A DNA stretch of 64,000 bases from Candidatus Tityobacter terrigena (GCA_003156715.1 PMHO01000006.1:91218-155217), one strand, 5' to 3'. Counted from the stretch's first letter, positions 17,945 to 27,600 are shown. Notes: generated from the letters alone by a model not told the origin. Translations and numbers: made by a program.

Positions 17945-18517
17945 CTAGACCTCCATGATCTCTTTTTCTTTGTGGACGACCAGGGCGTCGATGTCTTTGA
18001 TGTATTTGTCGGTCAGCTTTTGGATGTGGTCGGCCGCCCGCTTGTGCTCGTCCTCGGTAATCTTCGAGTCTTTGTGCAGCATCTTGATCTCATCGACGCT
18101 CTTGTGGCGGATGCTGCGGACGGCAACGCGGCCGTCTTCCGCTTTCTTGCGGACGACCTTGACGAGATCTTTACGGCGCTCCTCGGTCAGCGGCGGAACC
18201 GTTAGGCGGATATTCGAGCCGTCGATGTTCGGCGTCAAGCCGAGGTCGCTCGTCTCGATCGCGCGCCTGATCGCCCCGACCGTCGAGCGGTCGAAGGCTG
18301 TAATCTGCAGCGTCCGTGCATCGGGCGTGCTGACCGAGGCGAGCTGTTTGAGCGGCGCCTCGGCCCCGTAGGCCTCGACGTGCAGGCGGTCCAGCAGCGC
18401 GATCGACGCGCGGCCCGTGCGTACCGACGCGAAGTCGCCGCGGGTCGATTCGATCGCCTTTTGCATCTTGTCTTCGGTATGCTTGTACACATCGTTGATA
18501 GAAGTCGTCGTGCTCAT
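17945..18517 (-). CDS. frr: Ribosome recycling factor
   Basis: Splits post-termination ribosomes together with EF-G. 190 residues, close to the family's usual 185. Recognised segments: VRTGRASIALLDRLHVEAYG near residues 33-52, PLKQLASVSTPDART, and the C-terminal helix with VRSIRHKSVDEIK. It follows pyrH by 2 nt, the standard pyrH-frr pair. Confidence 0.97.
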   Translation of the reverse strand: MSTTTSINDVYKHTEDKMQKAIESTRGDFASVRTGRASIALLDRLHVEAYGAEAPLKQLASVSTPDARTLQITAFDRSTVGAIRRAIETSDLGLTPNIDGSNIRLTVPPLTEERRKDLVKVVRKKAEDGRVAVRSIRHKSVDEIKMLHKDSKITEDEHKRAADHIQKLTDKYIKDIDALVVHKEKEIMEV

Positions 18518-18519
18518 CG

Positions 18520-19296
18520 TTATGGTACCTCGCTGATGGCGGCGGCCGCCTCGAGCGCCGAGGCGCTGGTGACGAGAGTACCGATCCCTTCGCCGAACAC
18601 CACGCGCCCGATATTGCCCGGAACGTTCATGTCGAAGACGATGATCGGCAACCCGTTGTCCATGCAGAGCGTCAGCGCCGTGTTGTCCATTACTTGGAGC
18701 CCGCGCTGGAGAACGTCGAGATAAGCCAGCTGCGTGTAGCGCGTTGCCGTCCGGTCCGTAAACGGGTCGGCACTGTACACTCCGTCGACCTTGGTTGCTT
18801 TGAGAATCGCCTGGGCGCCGATCTCGACGGCGCGTAGCGCCGCCGTCGTGTCGGTCGTGAAGTACGGATTGCCCGTGCCGGCGCCGAAGATGACGACGCG
18901 GCCCTTCTCGAGATGGCGAATCGCCCGGCGGCGGATGTAGGGCTCGGCAACCTGCTGCATTTGAATGGCCGTCTGGACGCGCGACGGGATGCCGATGCGC
19001 TCGAGAGCGTCCTGCAGCGCAAGCGCGTTGATGACGGTGGCGAGCATGCCCATGTAGTCGGCGGTCGCCCGATCCATCTCGCCCGCCTCGTGCGCCTTGC
19101 CGCGCCAGATGTTGCCGCCGCCGACGACGACCGCCACCGAGACGCCCAAGCGCGCAACTTCCGCGATCTGCCCGGCCATCCAGGCGGTCGTGCCGGCATC
19201 GATCGAGCTTTCCGTTCCGGAAAAGGCTTCACCGGAGAGCTTGAGCAGGATGCGGCGATAAAGCGGAGACCGCGCCGGAATCTCTCTACTGCTCAC
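18520..19296 (-). CDS. pyrH: UMP kinase
   Basis: Phosphorylates UMP to UDP; hexameric amino-acid-kinase-fold enzyme of the cytosol. 258 residues. N-terminal [12 protein letters not shown], the glycine loop [13 protein letters not shown] and the [16 protein letters not shown] nucleotide segment identify it. Its ATG at 19296 overlaps the tsf 3' end by 11 nt. Confidence 0.96.
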   Translation of the reverse strand: MSSREIPARSPLYRRILLKLSGEAFSGTESSIDAGTTAWMAGQIAEVARLGVSVAVVVGGGNIWRGKAHEAGEMDRATADYMGMLATVINALALQDALERIGIPSRVQTAIQMQQVAEPYIRRRAIRHLEKGRVVIFGAGTGNPYFTTDTTAALRAVEIGAQAILKATKVDGVYSADPFTDRTATRYTQLAYLDVLQRGLQVMDNTALTLCMDNGLPIIVFDMNVPGNIGRVVFGEGIGTLVTSASALEAAAAISEVP

Positions 19297-19894
19297 CGAG
19301 CGCGAACTTTGCGTAGCGCCGCACCTGGATGTTCTCGCCTAAGACGCCCACGACCGACGCAATGAGCTCGCCGACGGTCTGTTCGTCGTTCTTGATGAAC
19401 GGCTGGTCGAGTAGGATGTTTTCCTCGTACCACTTGTTGAGCTTGCCCTCGACGATCTTCTGCGCGATGTTCGCCGGCTTTCCCTCGGCGGACTTCGCTA
19501 GCTCCGCCTTGACCTCGGCTAGGAGCTCGGCCGGGACTGCCTCGCGGTTCAGATACAGCACGGGGCTGGCCGCCACGTGCATGGCGATGTCGCGAACCAG
19601 TTCCTTGAAGCGCTCGTTGCGAGCGACGAAGTCCGTTTCGCAGTTGACCTCGACCAGCACTCCGATCTTGCCCCCGAAGTGGATGTACGACCCGACCAGG
19701 CCCTCCTTGGCGACGCGCTCGGATTTCTTGGCGAGCGTCGAGCGGCCCTGATCGGCCAGCTTCTTCTTAGCGGCGTCGTGGTCGCCGCCCGCTTCCAGCA
19801 GAGCGTTACGACAGTCGATCATGCCGGCGCCGGTATCCTCGCGCAGGCGTCTCACCTCGTCGGCCGACGGCTTATAACCAGTTGCGGAACTCAC
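19286..19894 (-). CDS. tsf: Elongation factor Ts
   Basis: Guanine-nucleotide exchange factor of EF-Tu. 202 residues from GTG 19894, the short single-core form known from Thermus and cyanobacteria rather than the roughly 280-residue E. coli form. UBA-like N-terminus ([19 protein letters not shown]) and the exchange motif CETDFVARN are present. The RBS AAAGG lies 10 nt upstream. A longer in-frame ORF to 20101 runs into rpsB and the intergenic hairpin and is not used. Confidence 0.95.
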   Translation of the reverse strand: MSSATGYKPSADEVRRLREDTGAGMIDCRNALLEAGGDHDAAKKKLADQGRSTLAKKSERVAKEGLVGSYIHFGGKIGVLVEVNCETDFVARNERFKELVRDIAMHVAASPVLYLNREAVPAELLAEVKAELAKSAEGKPANIAQKIVEGKLNKWYEENILLDQPFIKNDEQTVGELIASVVGVLGENIQVRRYAKFALGEQ

Positions 19895-19924
19895 GGGAAA
19901 CGATGCCTTTCTGTGGGGGACGTG

Positions 19925-19950
19925 AAAAGCGCCGCGGTTGCAGCGGCGCT
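19925..19950 (-). terminator. Hairpin plus T-tract between rpsB and tsf (candidate attenuator)
   Basis: Read on the minus strand, AGCGCCGC and GCGGCGCT form a perfect 8-bp stem around a 7-nt loop and run straight into TTTT. The form is that of an intrinsic terminator with a short T-tract, placed in the 67-nt gap between rpsB and tsf. It probably lowers, rather than abolishes, tsf expression relative to rpsB. Confidence 0.6.
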
Positions 19951-19961
19951 CGATTTGCCTG

Positions 19962-20759
19962 CTAGACCGGGGCTTGTTCGGGGGCGTCGGGGACGGGTTC
20001 GGCGGGAAGCTCGCGCGGCATCGGCTCGGGCGCGTACGCCTCGTCGTAGTCGGCCTCGTCGTAAGCGCTTTCCGTTTCGGTGCGCCCTTCGACGATCGCA
20101 TCGGCGATGCGCGAAACCATCAGCTTGACCGCCCGAATCGCATCGTCGTTGCCGGGAATCGGGTAGTCGATCTCTTCCGGATCGCAGTTGGTGTCGATCA
20201 CCGCGATGATCGGAATTTTGAGCTTACGCGCCTCGAGCACCGCGATCCGTTCCTTTTTCGGATCGACGATGAACACGGCATCGGGAAGGCGATGCATGTC
20301 CTTGATCCCGCCCAGAAAGCGCTCGAGCTTGTCGAGCTCGTCGGTCAGTTTCGAGACTTCCTTCTTGGGGAGCATATCGAAGGTGCCCTGAGCTCGCATC
20401 CCTTCGAGCTCGCGCAAGCGAGAAATGCGTTTCTGAATCGTGGCGAAATTGGTCAGCGTGCCGCCCAGCCAGCGCTCGTTCACGTAAAACGTACCGGCCC
20501 GCTCGGCCTCTTCCCGGACGACTTCCTGGGCCTGCTTCTTGGTGCCGACGAAGAGAATCACTTTACCGTCGCGCGCCATCTGTTTGACGGCAGCGTAGAC
20601 GTCGCGTAGCATCAACACCGTCTTCTGCAGATCGATGATGTAGATGCCGTTGCGCTCCTGGAAGATGTACGGTTTCATCTTCGGATTCCAGCGGCGGGTC
20701 TGGTGCCCGAAGTGAACGCCCGCCTCGAGGAGCGCTTTCATGGAGATAACTGATGCCAT
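19962..20759 (-). CDS. rpsB: Small ribosomal subunit protein uS2
   Basis: 265 residues. Opens with [20 protein letters not shown] and carries WLGGTLTNF and the [18 protein letters not shown] motif, all diagnostic of S2. The C-terminal about 35 residues form a Pro/Glu/Asp-rich acidic tail longer than in E. coli. RBS GAAAGG lies just before the ATG. It heads the rpsB-tsf-pyrH-frr run. Confidence 0.97.
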   Translation of the reverse strand: MASVISMKALLEAGVHFGHQTRRWNPKMKPYIFQERNGIYIIDLQKTVLMLRDVYAAVKQMARDGKVILFVGTKKQAQEVVREEAERAGTFYVNERWLGGTLTNFATIQKRISRLRELEGMRAQGTFDMLPKKEVSKLTDELDKLERFLGGIKDMHRLPDAVFIVDPKKERIAVLEARKLKIPIIAVIDTNCDPEEIDYPIPGNDDAIRAVKLMVSRIADAIVEGRTETESAYDEADYDEAYAPEPMPRELPAEPVPDAPEQAPV

Positions 20760-20868
20760 GACCGAACCTTTCTGAGCCCCGGCCGCTGCCTTCCCGGCAG
20801 CCCAACCTTAGCGGGCCCATCGCACCCGGCGTCCCTGCCGGGTGAATTTTTACAACCCAGGTACTATA
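20760..20868 (-). promoter_or_regulatory. rpsB promoter -10 element and structured 5' leader
   Basis: A -10-like TATAGT occupies 20863-20868; no good -35 is visible. The roughly 97-nt leader contains a perfect 8-bp hairpin CACCCGGC/GCCGGGTG (20823-20844) and a second stem GCTGCC/GGCAGC nearer the start codon. Leaders of rpsB are known autoregulation sites for S2 in several phyla; that this one is such a site is inference. Confidence 0.45.
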
Positions 20869-20971
20869 ACACAGGTCGGTTTCGAGCGGGCATTCGCCCG
20901 TTCACGCTCGCGCCCATGGGCTGGCGGCCGCGCCCGAGGGGCCGGCTAGCAGGGGCGGGCTCGGCCCGGTC

Positions 20972-21157
20972 CTAGCTGACGGCCGCCTTGCCGCGCCCGC
21001 GGACGATCTCTTCGTACACCTCGGCTCGATGGACGGTCACCTGACGCGGCGCTTCAATGCCCAGCCGAACCTGGTCCCGGTCGACGGAAACGATCACGAC
21101 GCGAACGTCGTCGCCAATCACAATAGCCTGATTCGGCTTGCGGGTGAGAACCAACAT
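20972..21157 (-). CDS. csrA: Carbon storage regulator CsrA
   Basis: A 61-residue RNA-binding dimer that controls translation and stability of mRNAs with GGA motifs. The sequence [17 protein letters not shown], then [22 protein letters not shown] is textbook CsrA, including the RNA-contacting Arg in the PRQVxVHR segment. The ATG at 21157 has GGAG with 5-nt spacing; the in-frame extension to 21232 is not needed. No flagellar gene or fliW lies nearby. Confidence 0.95.
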   Translation of the reverse strand: MLVLTRKPNQAIVIGDDVRVVIVSVDRDQVRLGIEAPRQVTVHRAEVYEEIVRGRGKAAVS

Positions 21158-21292
21158 ATTGACTCCGACGCTTTGAGGCACCGCGCTCGTGCGCCCGTAT
21201 GCGACCTCTCCGTCCTTCGTGGCTCGCCGCAACCGCCATGCTCCTTAGGATGGGTCCTTGTACCCAAGTCAACCTGACATGCGGCCCACTCA

Positions 21293-23032
21293 TCACAGGG
21301 CAAATTGGGCCGCGTGAAGTTGCGCGTAGTGGCCACCTGCAGCCACCAGATCGTCGTGCGTGCCGACTTCGACGACGCGACCCGCTTCAATGTACAGAAT
21401 TTTATGGGCGCGGCGGATCGTCGAAAGGCGATGCGCGATAATGAGCGTCGTTCGGCCTTTCAAGAGCCGGTCGAGCGCCGCTTCGATCAACCGTTCGGAG
21501 TGACTGTCGAGGGCGCTGGTCGCCTCGTCGAGGATGAGGATGCGCGGATCCCGGAGCACGGCGCGCGCGATCGAGATGCGCTGGCGCTCTCCCCCGGAGA
21601 GGCGCATGCCACGCTCGCCGACCGGCGTCCGGTAGCCGAGCGGCAGATCGAGAATGAACTCCTCGGCATTGGCTTCGCGAGCCGCTTCCTCGATTTCGGC
21701 CGCGGTCGCATCGAGCCGCCCGTAACGAATGTTCTCGGCGATCGTCCCGCTGAAAAGCAACGCCTCCTGCGGTACGATCGCGATCGCGCCGCGCAGGGCG
21801 CTCAGCCGAAAGCGTTCGAGCGCGAGGCCGTCGAGCGTGATGCGGCCGGACTGCGGTTCGTAAAAACGCGGCACGAGGTTGACGATCGTCGTTTTCCCGG
21901 CGCCCGAAGGACCGACCAGCGCAACGATTTCTCCGGCCGCGATCTGAGCGCAAAGATCGTGCAGGACGGGCAGCGCGCCGCGCCCGTAGCTGAAGGTCAC
22001 GTCTTGGAAGCTCAATGCGCCTTCGATCGAAGCGGGCGTCACGGCACTCGTGTCGTCGTCGCGCTCGATCGGCAAGTCGAGCACTTCGAAGACGCGTGCC
22101 GCGCCGACCAAGCCCTTCGAGAGATCTCCGACATAGGTGGCAAAACGGTTCATCGGGTTGATGGCAATGACGACTAGCGTCCAAAACTGGATGACCGACC
22201 CGCGGTCCATCCGGCCGACGACGATCTCGCGCGCCGAGAAGATCACGATCGCCAGCAGCGCTATCGTGATGATCATGGCGACGACCGGCGTCTGCGTCTG
22301 GCCGAGCTGCGTCACCTTCATGTACGCGCCGAAATAGTTCTCGTTGCTTTCGGTAAAGCGCCGCGCTTCGTAATCCTCCCGGCCGAAAGCTTTGACGATG
22401 CGCTCGCTTCCAAGAACCTCGGAAAGATTGGCGGAGAGGTCGGCGATGCGCTCCTGCGCGCGTTTCGTCCCGCTCGAAATCAGCCGGGTGAACGTGCCGA
22501 CCGCATAGTTCACGACCGGCGCAACGACGAAGAGGAACAGCGTCAGCAGCCAATCGGTGTAGAACAGGCCGGCCAGCGAGCCGAGGAACGTGATGATCGT
22601 CTGGAACATCTGCGGCAACGAGATGCTTGCGGCGTCCGTCATCAGCGCGAGATCGTTGGTAAACCGCGCCAAGAACTCGCCCGGGCGCCAGCGGTCGAAT
22701 TCGCCGAGCGGAAGCCGCAGCACGCGCTCGAAAAGCCGCACGCGCAGCGTCGCTATCAGGCGCTGGCCACTCCAGGCCGTCAAGTAACTCTGACCGTACG
22801 ATGCGGCGTTGGAGATCAAATTGACGATGAAGAGCGCGCCTGCGATCAGGTAGAGCAAATGCAGATCGTGGTGGGGCGAGTCGATCACCCGTCCGATCAG
22901 CAGGTTGAAGGCGGGAGCGTAGGCGAGCGGCCCCAAGCCTGCCAGAACGCCCAAGAATAAAGAAACGAGCAGGCGTGGATAATACGGCCGGGCTTCGCGC
23001 AGGAGCCGGCGCATGATTTCGCCCCGATTCAC
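21293..23032 (-). CDS. ABC transporter, fused permease/ATPase, MsbA-like exporter
   Basis: 579 residues: a six-helix transmembrane domain (about 1-310) followed by a nucleotide-binding domain. Walker A is GPSGAGKTT, the signature LSGGERQRISIARA, and Walker B ILILDEATSALDSHSE, followed by the H-loop IAHRLST. This architecture exports lipids, lipid A precursors, peptides or drugs as a homodimer in the inner membrane. Substrate cannot be assigned. It is divergent from the zinc-finger membrane protein gene. Confidence 0.93.
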   Translation of the reverse strand: MNRGEIMRRLLREARPYYPRLLVSLFLGVLAGLGPLAYAPAFNLLIGRVIDSPHHDLHLLYLIAGALFIVNLISNAASYGQSYLTAWSGQRLIATLRVRLFERVLRLPLGEFDRWRPGEFLARFTNDLALMTDAASISLPQMFQTIITFLGSLAGLFYTDWLLTLFLFVVAPVVNYAVGTFTRLISSGTKRAQERIADLSANLSEVLGSERIVKAFGREDYEARRFTESNENYFGAYMKVTQLGQTQTPVVAMIITIALLAIVIFSAREIVVGRMDRGSVIQFWTLVVIAINPMNRFATYVGDLSKGLVGAARVFEVLDLPIERDDDTSAVTPASIEGALSFQDVTFSYGRGALPVLHDLCAQIAAGEIVALVGPSGAGKTTIVNLVPRFYEPQSGRITLDGLALERFRLSALRGAIAIVPQEALLFSGTIAENIRYGRLDATAAEIEEAAREANAEEFILDLPLGYRTPVGERGMRLSGGERQRISIARAVLRDPRILILDEATSALDSHSERLIEAALDRLLKGRTTLIIAHRLSTIRRAHKILYIEAGRVVEVGTHDDLVAAGGHYAQLHAAQFAL

Positions 23033-23138
23033 GATCTCGCCGTGGCTTCCAGCGGCGCCGGAGGTCGTCAGTGCTCGAAACCTTTCCTTGGGAGGACGGT
23101 AGATGCGCTAGAGTTTGACGTTCGCCGGAGATGTGGCT

Positions 23139-23744
23139 GTGGACTGTTACTATCACAACGCTGTACCATCCGTGGCCGTTTGCCACGACTGCATGCGCAC
23201 GATCTGCGCGACCTGCCGCGATGCCGAGGGTATTTGCCCGAGCTGCCGGCTCGACCGTCGCATCAAAGCCGCGCAGGCAGCGCGTCCGGAGCTCGGTGGA
23301 CGGGTCGGCCCGTCCAATCCGCCCCCGCGCGAAACGGCGCCACCCCCTTACGTCGACCCGCAGCCTCAAGCCGCCGCCAGCACGTCGCTCGCGACCGTAC
23401 CGCTCGAGACCCGCGGCCTGCTGGCCCTCGGCTATCCGCTCTGGCCGCTAGCCGCGATCGCCCTTCTATCGCCCTCGAAGTCGCCCGAGTCACGCCGCCA
23501 AGCCATCCAAGCCATCGCCTTCAACTTCGCGACGTTCGGGCTGTACTTCGCGCTCGGTGCGATCGTACACATCCCGCTGTTGGGTTTGTCGGCATGGCCG
23601 CTCTTGATCGGGCTGCTTCCGGTTTGGCTCGTGGCCAGCGTGGTATTCGGCCTCAAGGTTTGGAACGGCGAGGACGTCCGGGTACCGGTCATTGCGGACT
23701 GGCTCGACCAAAAATTCGACCTGCCCCACATGCGAACGCTGTAA
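23139..23744 (+). CDS. B-box-type zinc-finger membrane protein
   Basis: 201 residues from GTG 23139, which has GGAG with 8-nt spacing; GTG 23133 and TTG 23115 are in-frame alternatives. The N-terminal 40 residues hold a B-box-like zinc finger (CYYHNAVPSVAVCHDCMRTIC, with a further CxxC pair). A Pro-rich linker of about 55 residues follows, then two or three membrane helices and the C-terminal GLKVWNGEDVRVPVIADW, which resembles DUF4870-type proteins. Likely an inner-membrane protein with a cytosolic zinc domain; function unknown. Confidence 0.75.
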   Translation: MDCYYHNAVPSVAVCHDCMRTICATCRDAEGICPSCRLDRRIKAAQAARPELGGRVGPSNPPPRETAPPPYVDPQPQAAASTSLATVPLETRGLLALGYPLWPLAAIALLSPSKSPESRRQAIQAIAFNFATFGLYFALGAIVHIPLLGLSAWPLLIGLLPVWLVASVVFGLKVWNGEDVRVPVIADWLDQKFDLPHMRTL

Positions 23745-23754
23745 GCGTCACTCG

Positions 23755-25212
23755 CTAACGCCGCACGCCGGCGTTCTTGATGAAACCGGCGTAGCGCGCA
23801 AGGAAGGCGCGCGCTGCCTGGTCGTGATCGACGATCGGTTTGGGATACGTGCTGCCGTCGAATAGCGGGAGCGACAGCTGCATGCGGCGAGTTGCGCCCG
23901 TCGGATCGAGAATATCGACGTCGGGTACCGCCGCGAGCTCGGGCAACCACGTGCGCGCGTATGCGGCTCTCGGGTCGAACGATCGGAGCTGCTTGACGGG
24001 ATTGTAAATGCGCGGAAACTGGGCCAGATCCGCGCCGACCCCGGCGCTCCACTGCCAATTTCCGTTCGCTAGCGCCGGCTCGTCCTCGACGAGATAGCGT
24101 TCCCATTCGTCGCGGCCGACGCGCCAGTCGACGCCGAGGTCGAAGCACAGGAACGACGCCGCGACCAATCGCACCCGCGGATGCATCCAGCCGGTCGCGT
24201 GCAGTTGGCGAATTCCGGCGTCGATCAAGGCGAAGCCGGTTCGTCCGTCGCGCCATGCCCCCAGGCCCGCGTGCGACCGTGCGCTGGGGAAGCGGCGCAT
24301 GCGCTCCTGCAGCAGTGCGTCCGGCGAACCTTCGAAGAACCAGGCGAGCTGTAAGAAAAAATCGCGCTGGGCGAGGGCGCGCACGAGCTCGCGCAACGAG
24401 CGCCGTTCTTCGGCGAGCAAGAACGGATCGCGCATCCGTTCGTCGATGCGGGCCAGAACCGTGCGCGCCGAAATCGTTCCAAACGATAGATCGCCCGAGA
24501 GGCGCGACGTCGCTTCGCTCGATGGCACGTTGCGCGCGGTCAGATACTGCAATGCAGGGCCCGCAAGGTACGCGTCGAGCGCGTTCATAGCGCGCGCTTC
24601 CGAGGGTCCTTCGCAATGCGCCGCGTCGAACTCGCTTGGCGCGGGAAGCTCTTCCGAAGAGACCTCCGGCGCGGCGAAGCGCACTTTGACTCCGAGCGGC
24701 GTACGCGCTTGCTGCACCCAGGCGGCGAAATACGGCGCAAAAGCGCGGTAGCCGGTGCCGCCTTCCGCGCTGCGCACCGAGGCGGTTGCATCCGGCGGAA
24801 CGGCCGGCGCGTCATGCACGAGCGCGACCCGCAGGCCGGATTCCTCGAGCGACGACTGCAGCCGGCGTTGGCGCCCGGCCGAAGTGGCATCGTACTGCGC
24901 CGACATGGCAACGGTGCGCGCGCCGACTTCGCGTGCGAGCCGCTTGGTGGCCGAAATCAGCGGGCCGCGGCGCACGATGAGGCGCGCTCCCCGCTCTTGC
25001 AAGGAGCGCGCGAGCGAAAGAGCCGCGCCGTAAAAGAAGGCCGCGCGCCGAGGGGAGCGTTCGGCGCGTTCGCGGAGCGTGGGATCGAGAACGAGCGCCG
25101 GGACGACCGCTCCGTGGCGCGTCGCCTCCGTTAGACCGGCATGATCGTCGAGTCGCAGGTCGTGCGAAAAGAGAAAGAGCGCGGGCGCGCCTGCCTCGGG
25201 AGCGCTATCCAC
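23755..25212 (-). CDS. phr: Deoxyribodipyrimidine photolyase (cryptochrome/photolyase family)
   Basis: Light-driven repair of cyclobutane pyrimidine dimers using reduced FAD. 485 residues. The N-terminal alpha/beta antenna-binding domain begins with LFLFSHDLRLDDHAGL. The C-terminal FAD domain includes TGWMHPRVRLVAASFL, then DEPALANGNWQWSAG and FPRIYNPVKQ, covering the usual flavin contacts and tryptophans. It converges on the zinc-finger gene. Confidence 0.93.
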   Translation of the reverse strand: MDSAPEAGAPALFLFSHDLRLDDHAGLTEATRHGAVVPALVLDPTLRERAERSPRRAAFFYGAALSLARSLQERGARLIVRRGPLISATKRLAREVGARTVAMSAQYDATSAGRQRRLQSSLEESGLRVALVHDAPAVPPDATASVRSAEGGTGYRAFAPYFAAWVQQARTPLGVKVRFAAPEVSSEELPAPSEFDAAHCEGPSEARAMNALDAYLAGPALQYLTARNVPSSEATSRLSGDLSFGTISARTVLARIDERMRDPFLLAEERRSLRELVRALAQRDFFLQLAWFFEGSPDALLQERMRRFPSARSHAGLGAWRDGRTGFALIDAGIRQLHATGWMHPRVRLVAASFLCFDLGVDWRVGRDEWERYLVEDEPALANGNWQWSAGVGADLAQFPRIYNPVKQLRSFDPRAAYARTWLPELAAVPDVDILDPTGATRRMQLSLPLFDGSTYPKPIVDHDQAARAFLARYAGFIKNAGVRR

Positions 25213-25276
25213 GGTGGCCTCCCGGCATGGGCATGAGCGCGCTGACTTCGCGCGGCCGCCGGGCCCGTCCCTGGGG

Positions 25277-25912
25277 TCAGCGGCGGAGGTTGCCGGCTTT
25301 CTCGACGACGAGGCTGCGGGTGCCGTCGTCGCCGCCGAACGTCAGGCCGCTAAAGACCGCGGGCGGCTGCGATGCTTGGCTGCGCGCGCCCCGAGCGGCC
25401 CGGTGCTTGGGGATGGGGCGCATCAGTACCGGTGCGGACTTGCGGGTGCTGGCAAAGAGCAGCGCATTTGCATCAAAGGCCGGCGTCAGCTTGGCATCCG
25501 AGCCGAGCGCCGCGCCGCCCGCCGGGGTAAGAACCGCCGAAGCCGGGGCGAGCGCCGCGAACGGGCGATGCAGCGCTTCCCCGAGCCGGTCGGCAAAGCC
25601 GGTCACGACGACCACGTTGAGCACGACCGCCAGCGCCCCGCCGTACGACACCGCTCCGAACGCGAAGCGCCAACGCTTGGCGCGGCGCTCGCGGATGCGC
25701 GTCAGCACCGCCTCCGTCAGCGCGGGACGCCACGTTTCCTCGTCGCGGAGCAAGGCGAGGCGGCGCAAAGCGCTCCCGTCGCTTGCCGTCCGCTCGTCGC
25801 AAAGCGGGCAGGTCGCGGCGTGCGCGATGAACTCATCGCGCTCGCTCTCGCTTGCCTCGCCCAGCAGCATTGCCCCGGCTAATACTTCGTAGCGCGTGTG
25901 CCGCCACCTCAT
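25277..25912 (-). CDS. Zinc-finger anti-sigma factor (membrane-anchored)
   Basis: 211 residues. The ATG at 25912 overlaps the TGA of the ECF sigma gene (ATGA), the classic coupled sigma/anti-sigma layout. The ZAS-type zinc motif H-A-A-T-C-P-L-C is at residues about 31-38, one membrane helix follows near residues 90-110 (GALAVVLNVVVVTGF), and the rest is an extracytoplasmic Ala-rich domain. It should bind the ECF sigma factor and release it on an envelope signal; RseP at 13.5-14.7 kb could take part, by analogy only. Confidence 0.85.
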   Translation of the reverse strand: MRWRHTRYEVLAGAMLLGEASESERDEFIAHAATCPLCDERTASDGSALRRLALLRDEETWRPALTEAVLTRIRERRAKRWRFAFGAVSYGGALAVVLNVVVVTGFADRLGEALHRPFAALAPASAVLTPAGGAALGSDAKLTPAFDANALLFASTRKSAPVLMRPIPKHRAARGARSQASQPPAVFSGLTFGGDDGTRSLVVEKAGNLRR

Positions 25913-26430
25913 GCCTTCACCTCGAGGGTACGGCGCATCGTGCGCATCGCGCGGCAAACGCGCTGACGCACCGCCTCGGCGGTGATTCCCAGCATCAGCG
26001 AGGCCTCGGCCGACGAGTAGCCGGCATACGCCGTAAGCAAGACGCAAGCAAGCTGCTCCGGCGCCAGGGCGGCGAGTGCGCTCTGCAGATCGACGTTCGA
26101 TGCGGATTGCTCGTCGAGTCGAAACGCAGAGCCGGTGTCGTCGAACGGTAGCGACTCGCCGCGCCGCTTCCGTTTACGAAGAAGCGAGATCGCGTGGTTC
26201 GTCGCGGTCTTGTAGAGCCAGCCGGCGGTCAGCGGCCGGTTCGGGTCGGCGCGCAGCATGCGGTAGGCAGCAAGAAAAACGTCCTGTACGAGGTCGAGAG
26301 CCGTCTCTTGCTCGTTGACGAACCGCCGCAAATAGCGGGCCAGCTTCGTCTGATGTTCGAGCATCAGACGTTCGATGCGGGCCTCCGCCTCGATCGTGCG
26401 GTCGACCCCCAGGACGTAGACGTTGTCCAA
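25909..26430 (-). CDS. ECF-family RNA polymerase sigma factor
   Basis: 173 residues. Region 2 includes LVQDVFLAAYRMLRAD and the -10-binding helix WLYKTATNHAISLLRKRKR; region 4 includes APEQLACVLLTAYAGYSSAEASLMLGITAEAVRQRVCRA as a helix-turn-helix. Directs transcription of a stress or envelope regulon and is presumably held inactive by the overlapping anti-sigma gene. No clear ECF-type promoter was spotted upstream. Confidence 0.92.
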   Translation of the reverse strand: MDNVYVLGVDRTIEAEARIERLMLEHQTKLARYLRRFVNEQETALDLVQDVFLAAYRMLRADPNRPLTAGWLYKTATNHAISLLRKRKRRGESLPFDDTGSAFRLDEQSASNVDLQSALAALAPEQLACVLLTAYAGYSSAEASLMLGITAEAVRQRVCRAMRTMRRTLEVKA

Positions 26431-26542
26431 AGCGCTTTCTCCGGATGGTCCGCATTCTCGGAGCCGTCCTCAGGCTACCTGCGAGAACAAACGTCGGCTT
26501 GGCCGCCCGCGTGACCAAAGCAGCGCCGGGGCGGGGGGTGGG

Positions 26543-27577
26543 TTAGCCGCCGATTTCTGAAAAGGCGCGCATGCGGCTGGCTGCTTCGCCGAGGCGCAAG
26601 TGGTGTCGCTCGGGCTTGATCAGCATCCCGCCCCGCAGCAGCTCGGCGATGTCGTGACGGGTCGCGCCCGCGCGTAAGGGCGTGCGCAAATCGATTTCGT
26701 AGTCGCCGAAAAGGCACAGGCGCAGCCGTCCGTCGGCCGAGAGCCGCACGCGGTTGCAGCGCTCGCAATAGTCGTGCGAAAGGGGGCTAATGACGGCTAC
26801 GGCGCCACGCGCGCCGGCGAACGCGAAATAGCGCGCCGGACCGTTCCCGCCCGGGCCGAAAACCGGCTCGAGCTCGCCGACGGTCCGCACGCGCTCGAGG
26901 ATCTCGTCGGACGAAACGTACTCGTCGCGCTGCATCCCGAGGTTTTCACCCACCGGCATCAGCTCGATAAAGCGCACGTACAGTTCCCGGTCGCGGGTTA
27001 GGGCCGCGAAGTCGCCAAGCTCGTCGTCGTTGCGCCCGCGCATCACCACGCAGTTCAGCTTCACCGGGGAAAGCCCGGCGGCGATTGCGGCGTCGATGCC
27101 CTCGAGCACGCGCTCGAGCCCGGGCCGGCGCGCGATCTCGACGAAACGATCGGGCCGCAAGGTGTCGAGCGAAACGTTCACCCGGCGCAGCCCAGCCGCG
27201 CGCAGTTCGGCCACCTGCTCGGCCAGCAGAAGTCCGTTGGTCGAGAGTGAGATGTCGTCGATGCCCTCGATCGCCGCGAGCATGCGCACGAGCGCGGCGA
27301 GATCGCGACGGATCAGCGGTTCGCCGCCCGTGAGACGCACGCTGCGGAGCCCGGCCGAAGCGCCGGCTTCGACGATCCGCACCACCTCTTCGAAGCTGAG
27401 GATCGCCCCTTTTGGAATCCAGGGCAGGCCTTGCTCCGGCATGCAATACACGCAACGCAGGTTACAGCGGTCCGTCACCGAGATGCGCAAGTAGGTGATG
27501 GGACGGTTAAACTGATCGGCGAGCGGAGCCATCGAGCCCGGCAACTCACCAGTCAGGTCGATCAACGCGAGGGCCAT
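26543..27577 (-). CDS. moaA: GTP 3',8-cyclase MoaA
   Basis: Radical-SAM enzyme starting molybdopterin synthesis. 344 residues. The N-terminal cluster motif C-N-L-R-C-V-Y-C is preceded by YLRISVTDR; the SAM-binding RLTGGEPLIRRDL follows. The C-terminal second cluster is YCERCNRVRLSADGRLRLC. The usual C-terminal GG is also present at the very end (EIGG). It closes the minus-strand run that also holds moaD and moaE. Confidence 0.97.
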   Translation of the reverse strand: MALALIDLTGELPGSMAPLADQFNRPITYLRISVTDRCNLRCVYCMPEQGLPWIPKGAILSFEEVVRIVEAGASAGLRSVRLTGGEPLIRRDLAALVRMLAAIEGIDDISLSTNGLLLAEQVAELRAAGLRRVNVSLDTLRPDRFVEIARRPGLERVLEGIDAAIAAGLSPVKLNCVVMRGRNDDELGDFAALTRDRELYVRFIELMPVGENLGMQRDEYVSSDEILERVRTVGELEPVFGPGGNGPARYFAFAGARGAVAVISPLSHDYCERCNRVRLSADGRLRLCLFGDYEIDLRTPLRAGATRHDIAELLRGGMLIKPERHHLRLGEAASRMRAFSEIGG

Positions 27578-27600
27578 TTCCCTCGAGTTAGGAGCACGGT

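Noticed and set aside
20823-20844. CACCCGGC hairpin followed by AATTTTT on the plus strand as an intrinsic terminator
   Set aside because: No plus-strand gene ends before it; it is more sensibly part of the minus-strand rpsB leader. It could still stop antisense transcription.
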